In this document: positions 8,537 through 15,516 of the stretch, one piece after another
Position numbering within the stretch: the first letter of the stretch is position 1
How the letters are laid out: each line of letters begins with the position of its first letter
Assembly: GCF_017592475.1 (NCBI RefSeq)
Contig: NZ_JAGFNP010000013.1
Location: 112,278 to 176,277, forward strand
DNA length: 64,000 bases
DNA from: Glycomyces niveus
GTDB lineage: Bacteria > Actinomycetota > Actinomycetes > Mycobacteriales > Micromonosporaceae
Reading direction: 5' to 3'
Program-made: the position numbers and the translations under genes
Notes under the pieces: generated by a model
Databases searched by the model: none
Told to the model about the DNA's origin: nothing
What the model saw: the letters and a program-made list of their open reading frames with translations, nothing else

Positions 8537-11500
8537 CTACGCTCCCGACCTCCGGCGCTGCAGTGCCTCTGCGACCGCGAGCAGTGCCCTGGTCCGATGC
8601 TCGCCCGGCTCCATCGCGAGGGCCAGCCGCTCAGCCCGAGCCGGCGCCGACTCGCAGAGCTCGCCGACCAGCACCGCTATGGTCTGCAGGCGCTCCCACT
8701 GATCGCTGATCTTGAACGCGAACTGCTCGGCCCGCCTGGGATCGGCGGGAGCCATCGCAATCGCAGCACTGCGAAGGTAAAAGTCACGGCTCCTCGAAGA
8801 CTCGCGCGATTCCGATGCGATCCGCTCCGCCTGCGTGGGCGCGATAGCCGCCCAAGCGACCATGATCTCGAGCCGAGTCTTGCCGATGAGCATGTTGCCG
8901 CCGGCCGCTTCCGCTGGCACTAGCCGCTCTGCTGCAGCGAGCAGCTGGGAAACCCGAAAGGATACCAGCCCGCTCTTGATGTAGGAGTTGGCGATATTGC
9001 AGATCACCGATCCCTTGAGGGGGCCGTCGTCCATCAGGTCGGCACTGCGCTCGGCCAGTGAGAGCAGGTACTCGGCCTGGTCCGGTCGATGAGGGGAGAG
9101 CGCTCGACTCGCACTGCACAACGCGGTGGCCCTGTCGAAGGCGCATTTGGCATCAGTCGGGATCTTCCGGGCGAGGACAGCTGCCCGATCGGGGTCGGCT
9201 GCCGCGATCCTGCTGACGAGCGAGTGCAGCGTGTGGGCGCGTTCGGCCGTGTCGCTGAGGCCGAGCGCGATCTCGGAGGCTTGGTCCGGCTCGCTCAACA
9301 TCAGGTTTCTGGCCGCGAGAGCGATGATTGCCTGCTTGTCCCGCGAATCCGCCATCGACGCCACGAGTCCGACCGCGAGGGCGGGGTCGACTTCGGCGAT
9401 CCCTGAGTAGACATCGAATACCCGGCGCTCGTCGTGGGAGGTGAACTCGACGGCGAGGGGTTCGATCCGGTCCGGGAATGATCTCGTGAAGACGTTGGCG
9501 ACCCGCCTGATCGCACCGGCTTGACGATAACTTGTCTCGGGAATCGCCCTGACCAGTCGAAGCGCGTGGTCGGGGTCGATCGCGGCGAAGGCTTCAGCGA
9601 GGGAGGCGATCTTGTCGGCCTGCTCGGTCTCATCGAGGATCGAGAGCACCAGGCGCTCGGCCGCGGTCGCTATGGACCGCGCCGCGACCGCATCCACGGT
9701 CGCGGCCTTTCTCGCCAGACTGATGAGTCCCGCTCGTGCCCGGTCTTCGTCCGGATCGAGCCGCAGCAGACGACCTGCAGCCGCTGGGGCGGTGGCGACC
9801 AGGTGGTCCGGTGTGACACGGAGCTGCCAATACTCGTCTTCAGGGACTTGATCGACTGCCCGCTCCACCGCGGTGACCAGGTGTCCGGCGATCGCGGGCG
9901 CGGGTCCGGGCGAAGCGCGAAGCAGTTCGTGCAATGCGCTGTACAGCGCGGTCCAGTCTTCTGCGGTGTGGCAGCGTCGCTCAGCGATCTCGAGAAGTCG
10001 GTGACCGGTCGGTGGGTCGAAACCAAGCATGGCGCCCGCGCCTCGGACGATTACAGGAATGGCCACCTGCGTGAGGGATCGCTCTTGCAGGAAGCGCCCT
10101 TCAAGGACAAAGAAGTCGAGGGCGGACCCGGGATCGAACGTCGCGAGTCGCAGCGCCACCTCGGTATGGAAGGTCGGCTCCGACGCGGGGACCCGATCCT
10201 GCTTGAGGAACGCGTGGAGTTCGGCAACCGCGTCAGTCCATACTCGCGGGTCCCACTCCATCAGGTCCCGCGCCACGCGAGCGAGCGCGGCATCGGCTTC
10301 TCCGGGCTCCCGCCCGCATGCGTAGGAGTGGATCTCTAGAAGCCGCAGCGCCAGCAGCACTTCGCGTTCCCCATAGTGCGAGGTGCTGTGGTTGATCGCG
10401 GTTTGCAAGCTCCGAAGCGCCAGCTCAGGTTCGCTTTCAGGAAGAGCTGAGGCGATGGCCAGGTGCGCGCCGGTGTGCTCCGGGGAGCCTTCGGTGAACT
10501 CACTCGCGAAGTCGAACGCGCGGTGCGGGTCGCGCTTCGCGAGCCCGGCGGCCGTTGCTTCGACGAATGCCTGCTTCTCGCCGCCGTCAGCGAGGCGTTT
10601 GAAGACTGCCCGGGACCACCGTGCATCGAGACCGACCGATACGTCGATTACCTCGCGCAGCCGGTCGACGCTCGCCTGCTCGCCTCCGGCGGAGAGCGAG
10701 GAGGCGGCCGCTTCGTTGAGCAGGCTCCAGAGGTGGCTGCGGGGCTCGGGAAGCGTCAGCCATGAGGGTTCGTCCTCTTCGCCGTCCGCGCCAGGGGATT
10801 CGGGTAGTTCCCCTGCCATGGGATGCTGCTCGGTCGGATCGGATTCGGGCCTCCGATCCGGCTGTTGAGGCGTGGAGAGCTCGAGAGCTGACGACGGAGG
10901 GCCATGGGAGTACCTGCGGGCGAGGGGGATCGCTCCTTCACCGTCGAAGAAGAACTGGGGGCGGGAGTTGCCCGCGGAACTGAGTTCGGTCTCCAGGTAG
11001 TCGTAGAGGACTTGGGCGGTCAGCCGGCCTTCGGCCCGGGCGTATCGCAGGCCGGTGACCAGGGCGCTGGTGAATGGGCTGGTGCCGCCGGGGCCGATGG
11101 TGTCCAGGGCGAGTTCGGTCGCGCTGGCGCTGGTGATGACGCACCGGCCCTTGCCGGTGGCCTTGACCTTCAGCTCGCCGCCGCGGAAGGCGCCGCTGTG
11201 GCAGCAGTCGAGGACGGTGACCGCCGAGGAGGCGGGAGACTCCTTGACGAGCGCTTCTATGTCCTCTTTGTACTTCAATGCCGTGACCGGCAGCGAGCCG
11301 ACCCGCGTATCGCTCGCGCACAGGTGCAGGCGCCCTTGAAGATCGAGTTTGCCGTGGCCGCTGTAGTAGAGGAGCAGGACATCGTCTCGCGCCGCCTCTT
11401 CGATGAAGAAGCGGTACAGCTCCTCGCGGAGGCTCTGCACGTTCCGGTCGATGAGGGGTTCGATGTCCTCGGGGGCGAACAAGCCGGACTGGGGATCGGC

Positions 11501-11620
11501 GAGGGCCTCGCAGAGGGCGTCCACGTCGGCGCGCGGCCCGTGCAGTTTCGGGAGGCCTTGGGGGTCGCGGCGGAAGACGGCGTTGCCGATGAGGAGGGCG
11601 CGGTACCGGCGGTCGGTCAT
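8537..11620 (-). CDS. Caspase-like protease fused to a long alpha-helical repeat domain
   Basis: 1027 residues. Residues 1-240 form a peptidase C14 (caspase/metacaspase-like) domain. His89 sits in YYSGHGK after a strand, and Cys140 in VLDCCHSG, so the catalytic dyad is intact; TSASATELA and the FTSALVTGL helix also match the family. A Pro/Glu-rich linker (about 240-290) is followed by about 730 residues of degenerate helical hairpins, many with a DPxxA core (for example IDPDHALRLV, ADPDRAAVLA, ADPRRAEQFA), resembling TPR/ARM-like scaffolds. No STAND NTPase, membrane segment or further enzyme is seen. The start overlaps the stop of the EACC1 gene (TGATG), so the two are coupled. By family knowledge it is a likely conflict or cell-suicide effector in which the repeats sense or recruit. 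It is far longer than ordinary metacaspases. Confidence 0.88.
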   Translation of the reverse strand: MTDRRYRALLIGNAVFRRDPQGLPKLHGPRADVDALCEALADPQSGLFAPEDIEPLIDRNVQSLREELYRFFIEEAARDDVLLLYYSGHGKLDLQGRLHLCASDTRVGSLPVTALKYKEDIEALVKESPASSAVTVLDCCHSGAFRGGELKVKATGKGRCVITSASATELALDTIGPGGTSPFTSALVTGLRYARAEGRLTAQVLYDYLETELSSAGNSRPQFFFDGEGAIPLARRYSHGPPSSALELSTPQQPDRRPESDPTEQHPMAGELPESPGADGEEDEPSWLTLPEPRSHLWSLLNEAAASSLSAGGEQASVDRLREVIDVSVGLDARWSRAVFKRLADGGEKQAFVEATAAGLAKRDPHRAFDFASEFTEGSPEHTGAHLAIASALPESEPELALRSLQTAINHSTSHYGEREVLLALRLLEIHSYACGREPGEADAALARVARDLMEWDPRVWTDAVAELHAFLKQDRVPASEPTFHTEVALRLATFDPGSALDFFVLEGRFLQERSLTQVAIPVIVRGAGAMLGFDPPTGHRLLEIAERRCHTAEDWTALYSALHELLRASPGPAPAIAGHLVTAVERAVDQVPEDEYWQLRVTPDHLVATAPAAAGRLLRLDPDEDRARAGLISLARKAATVDAVAARSIATAAERLVLSILDETEQADKIASLAEAFAAIDPDHALRLVRAIPETSYRQAGAIRRVANVFTRSFPDRIEPLAVEFTSHDERRVFDVYSGIAEVDPALAVGLVASMADSRDKQAIIALAARNLMLSEPDQASEIALGLSDTAERAHTLHSLVSRIAAADPDRAAVLARKIPTDAKCAFDRATALCSASRALSPHRPDQAEYLLSLAERSADLMDDGPLKGSVICNIANSYIKSGLVSFRVSQLLAAAERLVPAEAAGGNMLIGKTRLEIMVAWAAIAPTQAERIASESRESSRSRDFYLRSAAIAMAPADPRRAEQFAFKISDQWERLQTIAVLVGELCESAPARAERLALAMEPGEHRTRALLAVAEALQRRRSGA

Positions 11621-12003
11621 CAGCGGCCCTCGATCATCCGGCCGATCGATTCGCTGAGCGCGGTGAGGGACTGCTGGTCGAGGTTTTCACCGGTGAGGGT
11701 GATGCGGCGCTCCCTGCCGTCCTCGTCGGTCCAGGTGGCGGTGATGGAGCGGGTCTTGTCGCGGCCGACCCAGGCGCGCAGGATCTCGACGGCGGCTACC
11801 AGGGCACCCGAGGTGCCGAGTGCCAGGATGACGTCGACGAACCCGCCCTTGGTGCCGGGGGCGGGCTCGGATCGCATTGCGACAGCGCCGGTCTCGCGCT
11901 GCAGGTCGGTGCGGAGGGCGGCGACCTGGTTGCGCCAATCGGGATGGTCGGGGTCGTACTTGGCGGTCTGCGTGGAGATCGCGACTTCGACGGTCGAGGA
12001 CAT
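11620..12003 (-). CDS. EACC1 (effector-associated constant component) protein
   Basis: 127 residues. Start ATG 12003, with GAGAGG five bases upstream; a GTG at 12009 is an alternative. The layout fits EACC1, a small protein described beside caspase, trypsin and similar effectors in actinobacterial conflict systems: a beta-strand start (STVEVAIST), PDWRNQVAALRTDL, a hydrophobic helix (about 55-75, VDVILALGTSGALVAAVEIL) followed by a Trp/Arg-containing segment, then a beta-rich end (ITATWTDEDGRERRITL) and a final helix. It overlaps the caspase gene by one base (TGATG), indicating tight co-expression. The hydrophobic helix could anchor the caspase partner at the membrane; that is inference. Confidence 0.8.
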   Translation of the reverse strand: MSSTVEVAISTQTAKYDPDHPDWRNQVAALRTDLQRETGAVAMRSEPAPGTKGGFVDVILALGTSGALVAAVEILRAWVGRDKTRSITATWTDEDGRERRITLTGENLDQQSLTALSESIGRMIEGR

Positions 12004-12206
12004 GGCCACCTCTCAGGCGAGTGTCGCTCAATGATATTTGCCGACCGCCCCACGTGGCGGCCCGCAAGCGGCCCCGGCGACAGCGGGTGAAGATTTGTTT
12101 CACTGGAGGACTTCTCAACGAAAGATTTCTCCGATATGGTTCCGTTACACGACAGATGTCGCGTCGATCACCCCTCGGTGCGAAGCTCCTGGAAGGGACC
12201 CAATCG
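12004..12206. other. Divergent promoter region between the EACC1 operon and the PG-binding gene
   Basis: 203 bases with AT-rich patches at 12026-12036 (likely promoter for EACC1 on the minus strand) and 12088-12140 (likely promoter for the plus-strand gene). I see no long inverted repeat. Confidence 0.45.
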
Positions 12207-13094
12207 ATGACCTCCCAACCGTCCGCAACACCCGACACCCACTCCCGGCGCTGGCTCCTGCGCCGCGCCGTCATGGCCGCCGGAGGCATCGGCGCCGCCA
12301 CCGTTCCCGCCGTGTTCATGGCAGGGACCGCCGAGGCTGCCGCCACGGTCGACATGGAACTCGTGCTCGTCGCGGCCATGGTCGACCCGCCGAAGTCCGG
12401 CACCGGGACCACGCTCACCGCGGGACCGCACGTCAAGGTCGTCGAGCAGGCCCTCGACGCCAAGAACTTCCTCGCGGCGAGCTCAGTCGACGGCCACTAC
12501 GGCACCACGACCGTCAGCGCCTACGCCGCGTGGCAGAAGTCGCTGGGGTACAGCGGACTCGACGCCAACGGCATCCCCGGCCCGACCTCGCTCACCCGTC
12601 TCGGGTCCGAGACCGGCCTGTACACCGTGACCCGGCAGATCAGCGTCGGATCGAGCACCGACTCGTACGGCGGCCGCCGCGTCAACACCCGCACCAAGAA
12701 CATGCTCGCCGCCGCGGACGCGAAGCTCTCGTGGAGCATCGTGCTTTCGCAGGGGTCCTACACGACCGGGAACCCGGACTCGGCCGGGACGCACGACGGC
12801 GGCGGCGTCGTCGACATCAGCGTCAGCTCGATGTCGACCACGCAGCGCTGGCAGACGGTGAAGGCGCTGCGCGATGTGGGGTTCGCGGCGTGGCTGCGGA
12901 CGCCTGAGCAGGGGTTCACGTACCACATCCACGCGAATGCGGTGGGCGACACGGACATGTCGAGCCCGGCGCAGCGGCAGGTGCACGACTACTTCTACGG
13001 CAAGAACGGCCTCGCGAGCCACGCGGCGGACAACACGCCGGCCGCGTATAAGGGGTCGTTCACGTGGTGGGAGCAGTACAAGCGGAGCCTGTAG
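12207..13094 (+). CDS. Tat-exported peptidoglycan-binding protein with M15-like metallopeptidase motif
   Basis: 295 residues from ATG 12207 with GGAAGGGA upstream; the longer frame to 11877 is shadow. The N-terminus has a twin-arginine signal (SRRWLLRRAVMAAGG) and a cleavage site near AEAAA. Residues about 75-130 form a peptidoglycan-binding-type domain (VKVVEQAL...VDGHYGTTTVSAYAAWQ...GIPGPTSLTRL). The C-terminal half has H-x6-D in THDGGGVVD and HxH in YHIHA, spaced as zinc ligands in M15/LAS peptidases. A wall hydrolase acting on stem peptides is likely. The catalytic assignment rests on these motifs only. A hairpin terminator follows. Confidence 0.8.
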   Translation: MTSQPSATPDTHSRRWLLRRAVMAAGGIGAATVPAVFMAGTAEAAATVDMELVLVAAMVDPPKSGTGTTLTAGPHVKVVEQALDAKNFLAASSVDGHYGTTTVSAYAAWQKSLGYSGLDANGIPGPTSLTRLGSETGLYTVTRQISVGSSTDSYGGRRVNTRTKNMLAAADAKLSWSIVLSQGSYTTGNPDSAGTHDGGGVVDISVSSMSTTQRWQTVKALRDVGFAAWLRTPEQGFTYHIHANAVGDTDMSSPAQRQVHDYFYGKNGLASHAADNTPAAYKGSFTWWEQYKRSL

Positions 13095-13122
13095 ACGGCG
13101 GCCGCTGATCGCCGATTGAGCC

Positions 13123-13160
13123 GAGCCGACCGGTCCCAGCCCCCGTGGGCCGGTCGGCTC
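13123..13160 (+). terminator. Hairpin after the PG-binding gene
   Basis: GAGCCGACCGG (13123-13133) pairs with CCGGTCGGCTC (13150-13160), an 11-bp GC-rich stem with possible inner extension. The downstream T content is low (CTTG). Confidence 0.6.
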
Positions 13161-13242
13161 CTTGCCGCGCGCGGCGGTTGATGGCGTGGATCACCGCAAA
13201 TCGGCGGAATGGGGGCGGGGTCGTCGCTCGTTGTGACGGGTT

Positions 13243-13941
13243 ATGAGCATCATCGGACTTATCGGCAGCGGCCACATCGGCGGCACCATTGCGCGCCTGG
13301 CAGTGGGCGCGGGTCACGAAGTCGTCCTCAGCAACCGGCGCGGGCCCGATTCGCTCGCCGACCTCGTCGCGGAGCTCGGGCCGAAGGCCCGGGCGGCGAC
13401 GCCGGCCGAGGCGGCCGCTGCAGGGGACCTCGTCGTGGTCACCGTCCCGCTCCACGCGTACAAGAGCGTCCCGGTCGAGGAGCTGCGGGGCAAGGTCGTC
13501 ATCGACACGAACAACTACTACCCGCAGCGCGACGACACGATCGCCGAGCTCGAGGACGAGTCCACGACCACCAGCGAACTCCTGCAGGCCCACCTCCCGG
13601 AGTCGTTCGTCGTCAAGGGATTCAACAACATCTACTTCAAGCACATCGCCGAGCTCGCCCGCCCCCGCGGCGACGGCGGGCGCTCCGTCCTCGCCATCGC
13701 CGGCGACAGTGAGGCCGCGAAGCTGGCGGTCACCGACTTCCTCGACTCGATCGGTTGGGACGCTTACGATGTCGGTCCGCTCGCCGAGGGTTGGCGCTTC
13801 CAGCGCGACACCCCGGCATACGGCCTCCCGTACCTCTCCGAGAAGCCGCAGAACGGCAGCCTCGACGTGCCCGGCCGCCAGGCCACCGCTGACGACTTCG
13901 AGCCGCTGCTCAAGGCCGCCAAGCGATACCGCGACATGTAG
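13243..13941 (+). CDS. NAD(P)-binding oxidoreductase, NADPH:F420 reductase-like
   Basis: 232 residues. The N-terminal Rossmann motif is GLIGSGHIGGTIA (about 5-17), followed by a second strand ending SNRRG, where the two Arg favour NADPH over NADH. Also VVVTVPLHAYKSVP and VVIDTNNYYPQRD, typical of the 'NADPH-dependent F420 reductase-like' group found widely in actinomycetes. A GFNNIYFKHI segment and a C-terminal YGLPYLSEKP close the fold. The true substrate in this subgroup is often not F420, so treat it as a dehydrogenase of unknown substrate. It appears monocistronic with a hairpin downstream. Confidence 0.82.
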   Translation: MSIIGLIGSGHIGGTIARLAVGAGHEVVLSNRRGPDSLADLVAELGPKARAATPAEAAAAGDLVVVTVPLHAYKSVPVEELRGKVVIDTNNYYPQRDDTIAELEDESTTTSELLQAHLPESFVVKGFNNIYFKHIAELARPRGDGGRSVLAIAGDSEAAKLAVTDFLDSIGWDAYDVGPLAEGWRFQRDTPAYGLPYLSEKPQNGSLDVPGRQATADDFEPLLKAAKRYRDM

Positions 13942-13956
13942 CCGGACCGCGCGAGA

Positions 13957-13988
13957 GCAGGGCCGACGCCTCCTGGCGTCGGCCCTGC
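13957..13988 (+). terminator. Hairpin after the oxidoreductase gene
   Basis: GCAGGGCCGACGCC (13957-13970) pairs perfectly with GGCGTCGGCCCTGC (13975-13988) over TCCT: a 14-bp stem without T-run. Confidence 0.65.
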
Positions 13989-14044
13989 CGTGCGCCAGGT
14001 GCCGTCAGCGCGACGACAGGTCCGCGACAGGTCGGGACGCGAAC

Positions 14045-14878
14045 ATGCTCTGCATGAACACGCAGACCCCGGCCGCGAAGACCGCCGCCCACCCGCACCG
14101 CCGCCCGATCCGATTCGTCGAGAAGCTCCTCGCCGACAAGCACTCCATCCCGTTCTCGATCGCCCTCCACCTCGTGCCCGGCGCGCTGATCGTCGCCGTG
14201 TACGCCTTCGTCGCCGCGCCGCTGGTGCGCCAGACCCCGTTCCCGCCGTTCCTGTCCTGGGCGATCGCGCTCGCCGTCGTCCTGTTCCCCATGCACTTCG
14301 GGATGCTGTGGCTCGGCAAGTACCGCACCGGCAAGTACTCGCTGCGGGGCGCCCTGGGCTACATGGACCGGCCGGTGTCGCGCGGCAAGGTCACCGGCAT
14401 GATCATCTTCTGTCTCGTGTGGATGTTCGTGGTCTCGCTGGCGCTCATCCCGTACGTGGACACGCCGATCTACAACGCGCTCTTCACCTGGGTGCAGTAC
14501 GAGGGCGCGGACCCGTCAGGGGTGGGCTACCTCGACGGCTACTCGCAGCGGATGCTGCTGATCACGCTGCTCATCTGCGGGCCCTTCACCGGGTTCACCC
14601 TGCCGCTGATCGAGGAGTACTACTTCCGCGGCCTGCTGCTGCCCCGCCTGCCGCAGCTGGGGAACTGGGCGCCGATCTTCAACATGTTCCTGTTCTCGGT
14701 CTACCACTTCTGGGCGCCGTGGACGGTCGTCTCCAAGATGATCTTCCTCTTCCCCGGCATCTGGCTGGCCTACAAGAAGCAGGACATCCGCATCTCGATC
14801 GGCATGCACCCCGGTGCCGCCGCCCTCTCCACCGTCCTCGGTGTCATCGCCATCTCCCTCGGCTACACCTCCCTGTAG
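14045..14878 (+). CDS. CPBP (CAAX-type) intramembrane metalloprotease
   Basis: 277 residues from ATG 14045; ATG 14054 is equally possible since neither has a clear ribosome site, and the upstream extension is shadow. A basic N-terminus is followed by several transmembrane segments. The CPBP/ABI motifs are present: EEYYFRG (motif 1, two Glu and Arg), then FSVYHFW (motif 2 His) and a later HPGAA. The family cleaves or binds prenylated or small peptide substrates inside the membrane, and in bacteria is linked to bacteriocin self-immunity or stress. No peptide cluster is seen beside it, so the substrate is unknown. Confidence 0.85.
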   Translation: MLCMNTQTPAAKTAAHPHRRPIRFVEKLLADKHSIPFSIALHLVPGALIVAVYAFVAAPLVRQTPFPPFLSWAIALAVVLFPMHFGMLWLGKYRTGKYSLRGALGYMDRPVSRGKVTGMIIFCLVWMFVVSLALIPYVDTPIYNALFTWVQYEGADPSGVGYLDGYSQRMLLITLLICGPFTGFTLPLIEEYYFRGLLLPRLPQLGNWAPIFNMFLFSVYHFWAPWTVVSKMIFLFPGIWLAYKKQDIRISIGMHPGAAALSTVLGVIAISLGYTSL

Positions 14879-14895
14879 GACCCGCACGGCAAAAG

Positions 14896-14919
14896 GGCGC
14901 CGTCCGCGAGGACGGCGCC
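14896..14919. terminator. Bidirectional terminator between convergent genes
   Basis: GGCGCCGTCC (14896-14905) pairs with GGACGGCGCC (14910-14919) over GCGA. It is flanked by AAAA on the left and TTATTC on the right, so it can act on both strands. Confidence 0.8.
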
Positions 14920-14946
14920 TTATTCGTCTCTAGTGGACTGACGTGC

Positions 14947-15201
14947 TCAGCCCTTGAGGGCCTGGGTCTGGTTCTGGAGGTTCTCCAGCGAGTCCTTGGC
15001 GGCCTGCAGCATTCCTTGGACCTGCTCGAGGCCCTCCTTGATCGCCTGGGCCTGGCCGACCTTGTCCTCGACGCCGAGGACCTGGAACTGCCCGATCAGC
15101 TCTTCGCCCGTCGCCTTGGCCGCTTCGATGGCGGCGCGGGCCTGTTCGACACCTTCGCCGCCCGCCGCGATCGCGCTTGAGAACTCGTCGATATTCGCCA
15201 T
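14947..15201 (-). CDS. Small all-helical protein, WXG100-sized
   Basis: 84 residues from ATG 15201, with GGAAGG eight bases upstream; a longer frame exists but lacks a site. The sequence is Ala/Glu/Gln/Lys-rich with heptad-like spacing, two helices split by GQFQVLGVEDK, giving a helical hairpin. Size and composition resemble ESX/WXG100-like or DUF6244-type small actinobacterial proteins, but there is no WxG motif and no secretion gene nearby. It has no signal peptide. The gene is preceded by the 15.2-15.5 kb region with two DnaA-box sequences. Confidence 0.75.
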   Translation of the reverse strand: MANIDEFSSAIAAGGEGVEQARAAIEAAKATGEELIGQFQVLGVEDKVGQAQAIKEGLEQVQGMLQAAKDSLENLQNQTQALKG

Positions 15202-15516
15202 AGCCGAGGCCTTCCTGGTTTCCTGACTGCGCTTCCCGAACCGCGCTCCGCGCGACACGACCGCAGCTCACCTTACCGGAACCGGCGGTCCGCCACATCC
15301 CGCAGCATTGCGGCGACGCCGCACTGGCCATGCCTCGCAACAGGTGCCAAGTCATCCGACAGCACGGCCCCGACCCTCGAGCGTAAGCGGTGCACGCCGA
15401 GGACGAGCGCACGACCCAAGCTATCGGCAACCACACCCGCAAAAGTTATCCACAAGCACCTGACCTGCGACTACCCCGAGTTATCCACAGGCAGGAAAGT
15501 TCTTGTTGCCTTGCAG
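15202..15516. other. Non-coding region containing two exact DnaA-box sequences
   Basis: 315 bases, less GC-rich than the surroundings, with no convincing ORF. TTATCCACA occurs at 15446-15454 and again at 15481-15489, same strand, 35 bases apart, each preceded by G. The region also must hold the promoter for the 84-residue gene at 15201. Confidence 0.55.

Noticed and set aside
15446..15489. oriC
   Set aside because: Two DnaA boxes alone are not enough; dnaA, dnaN and a box-rich array are absent.
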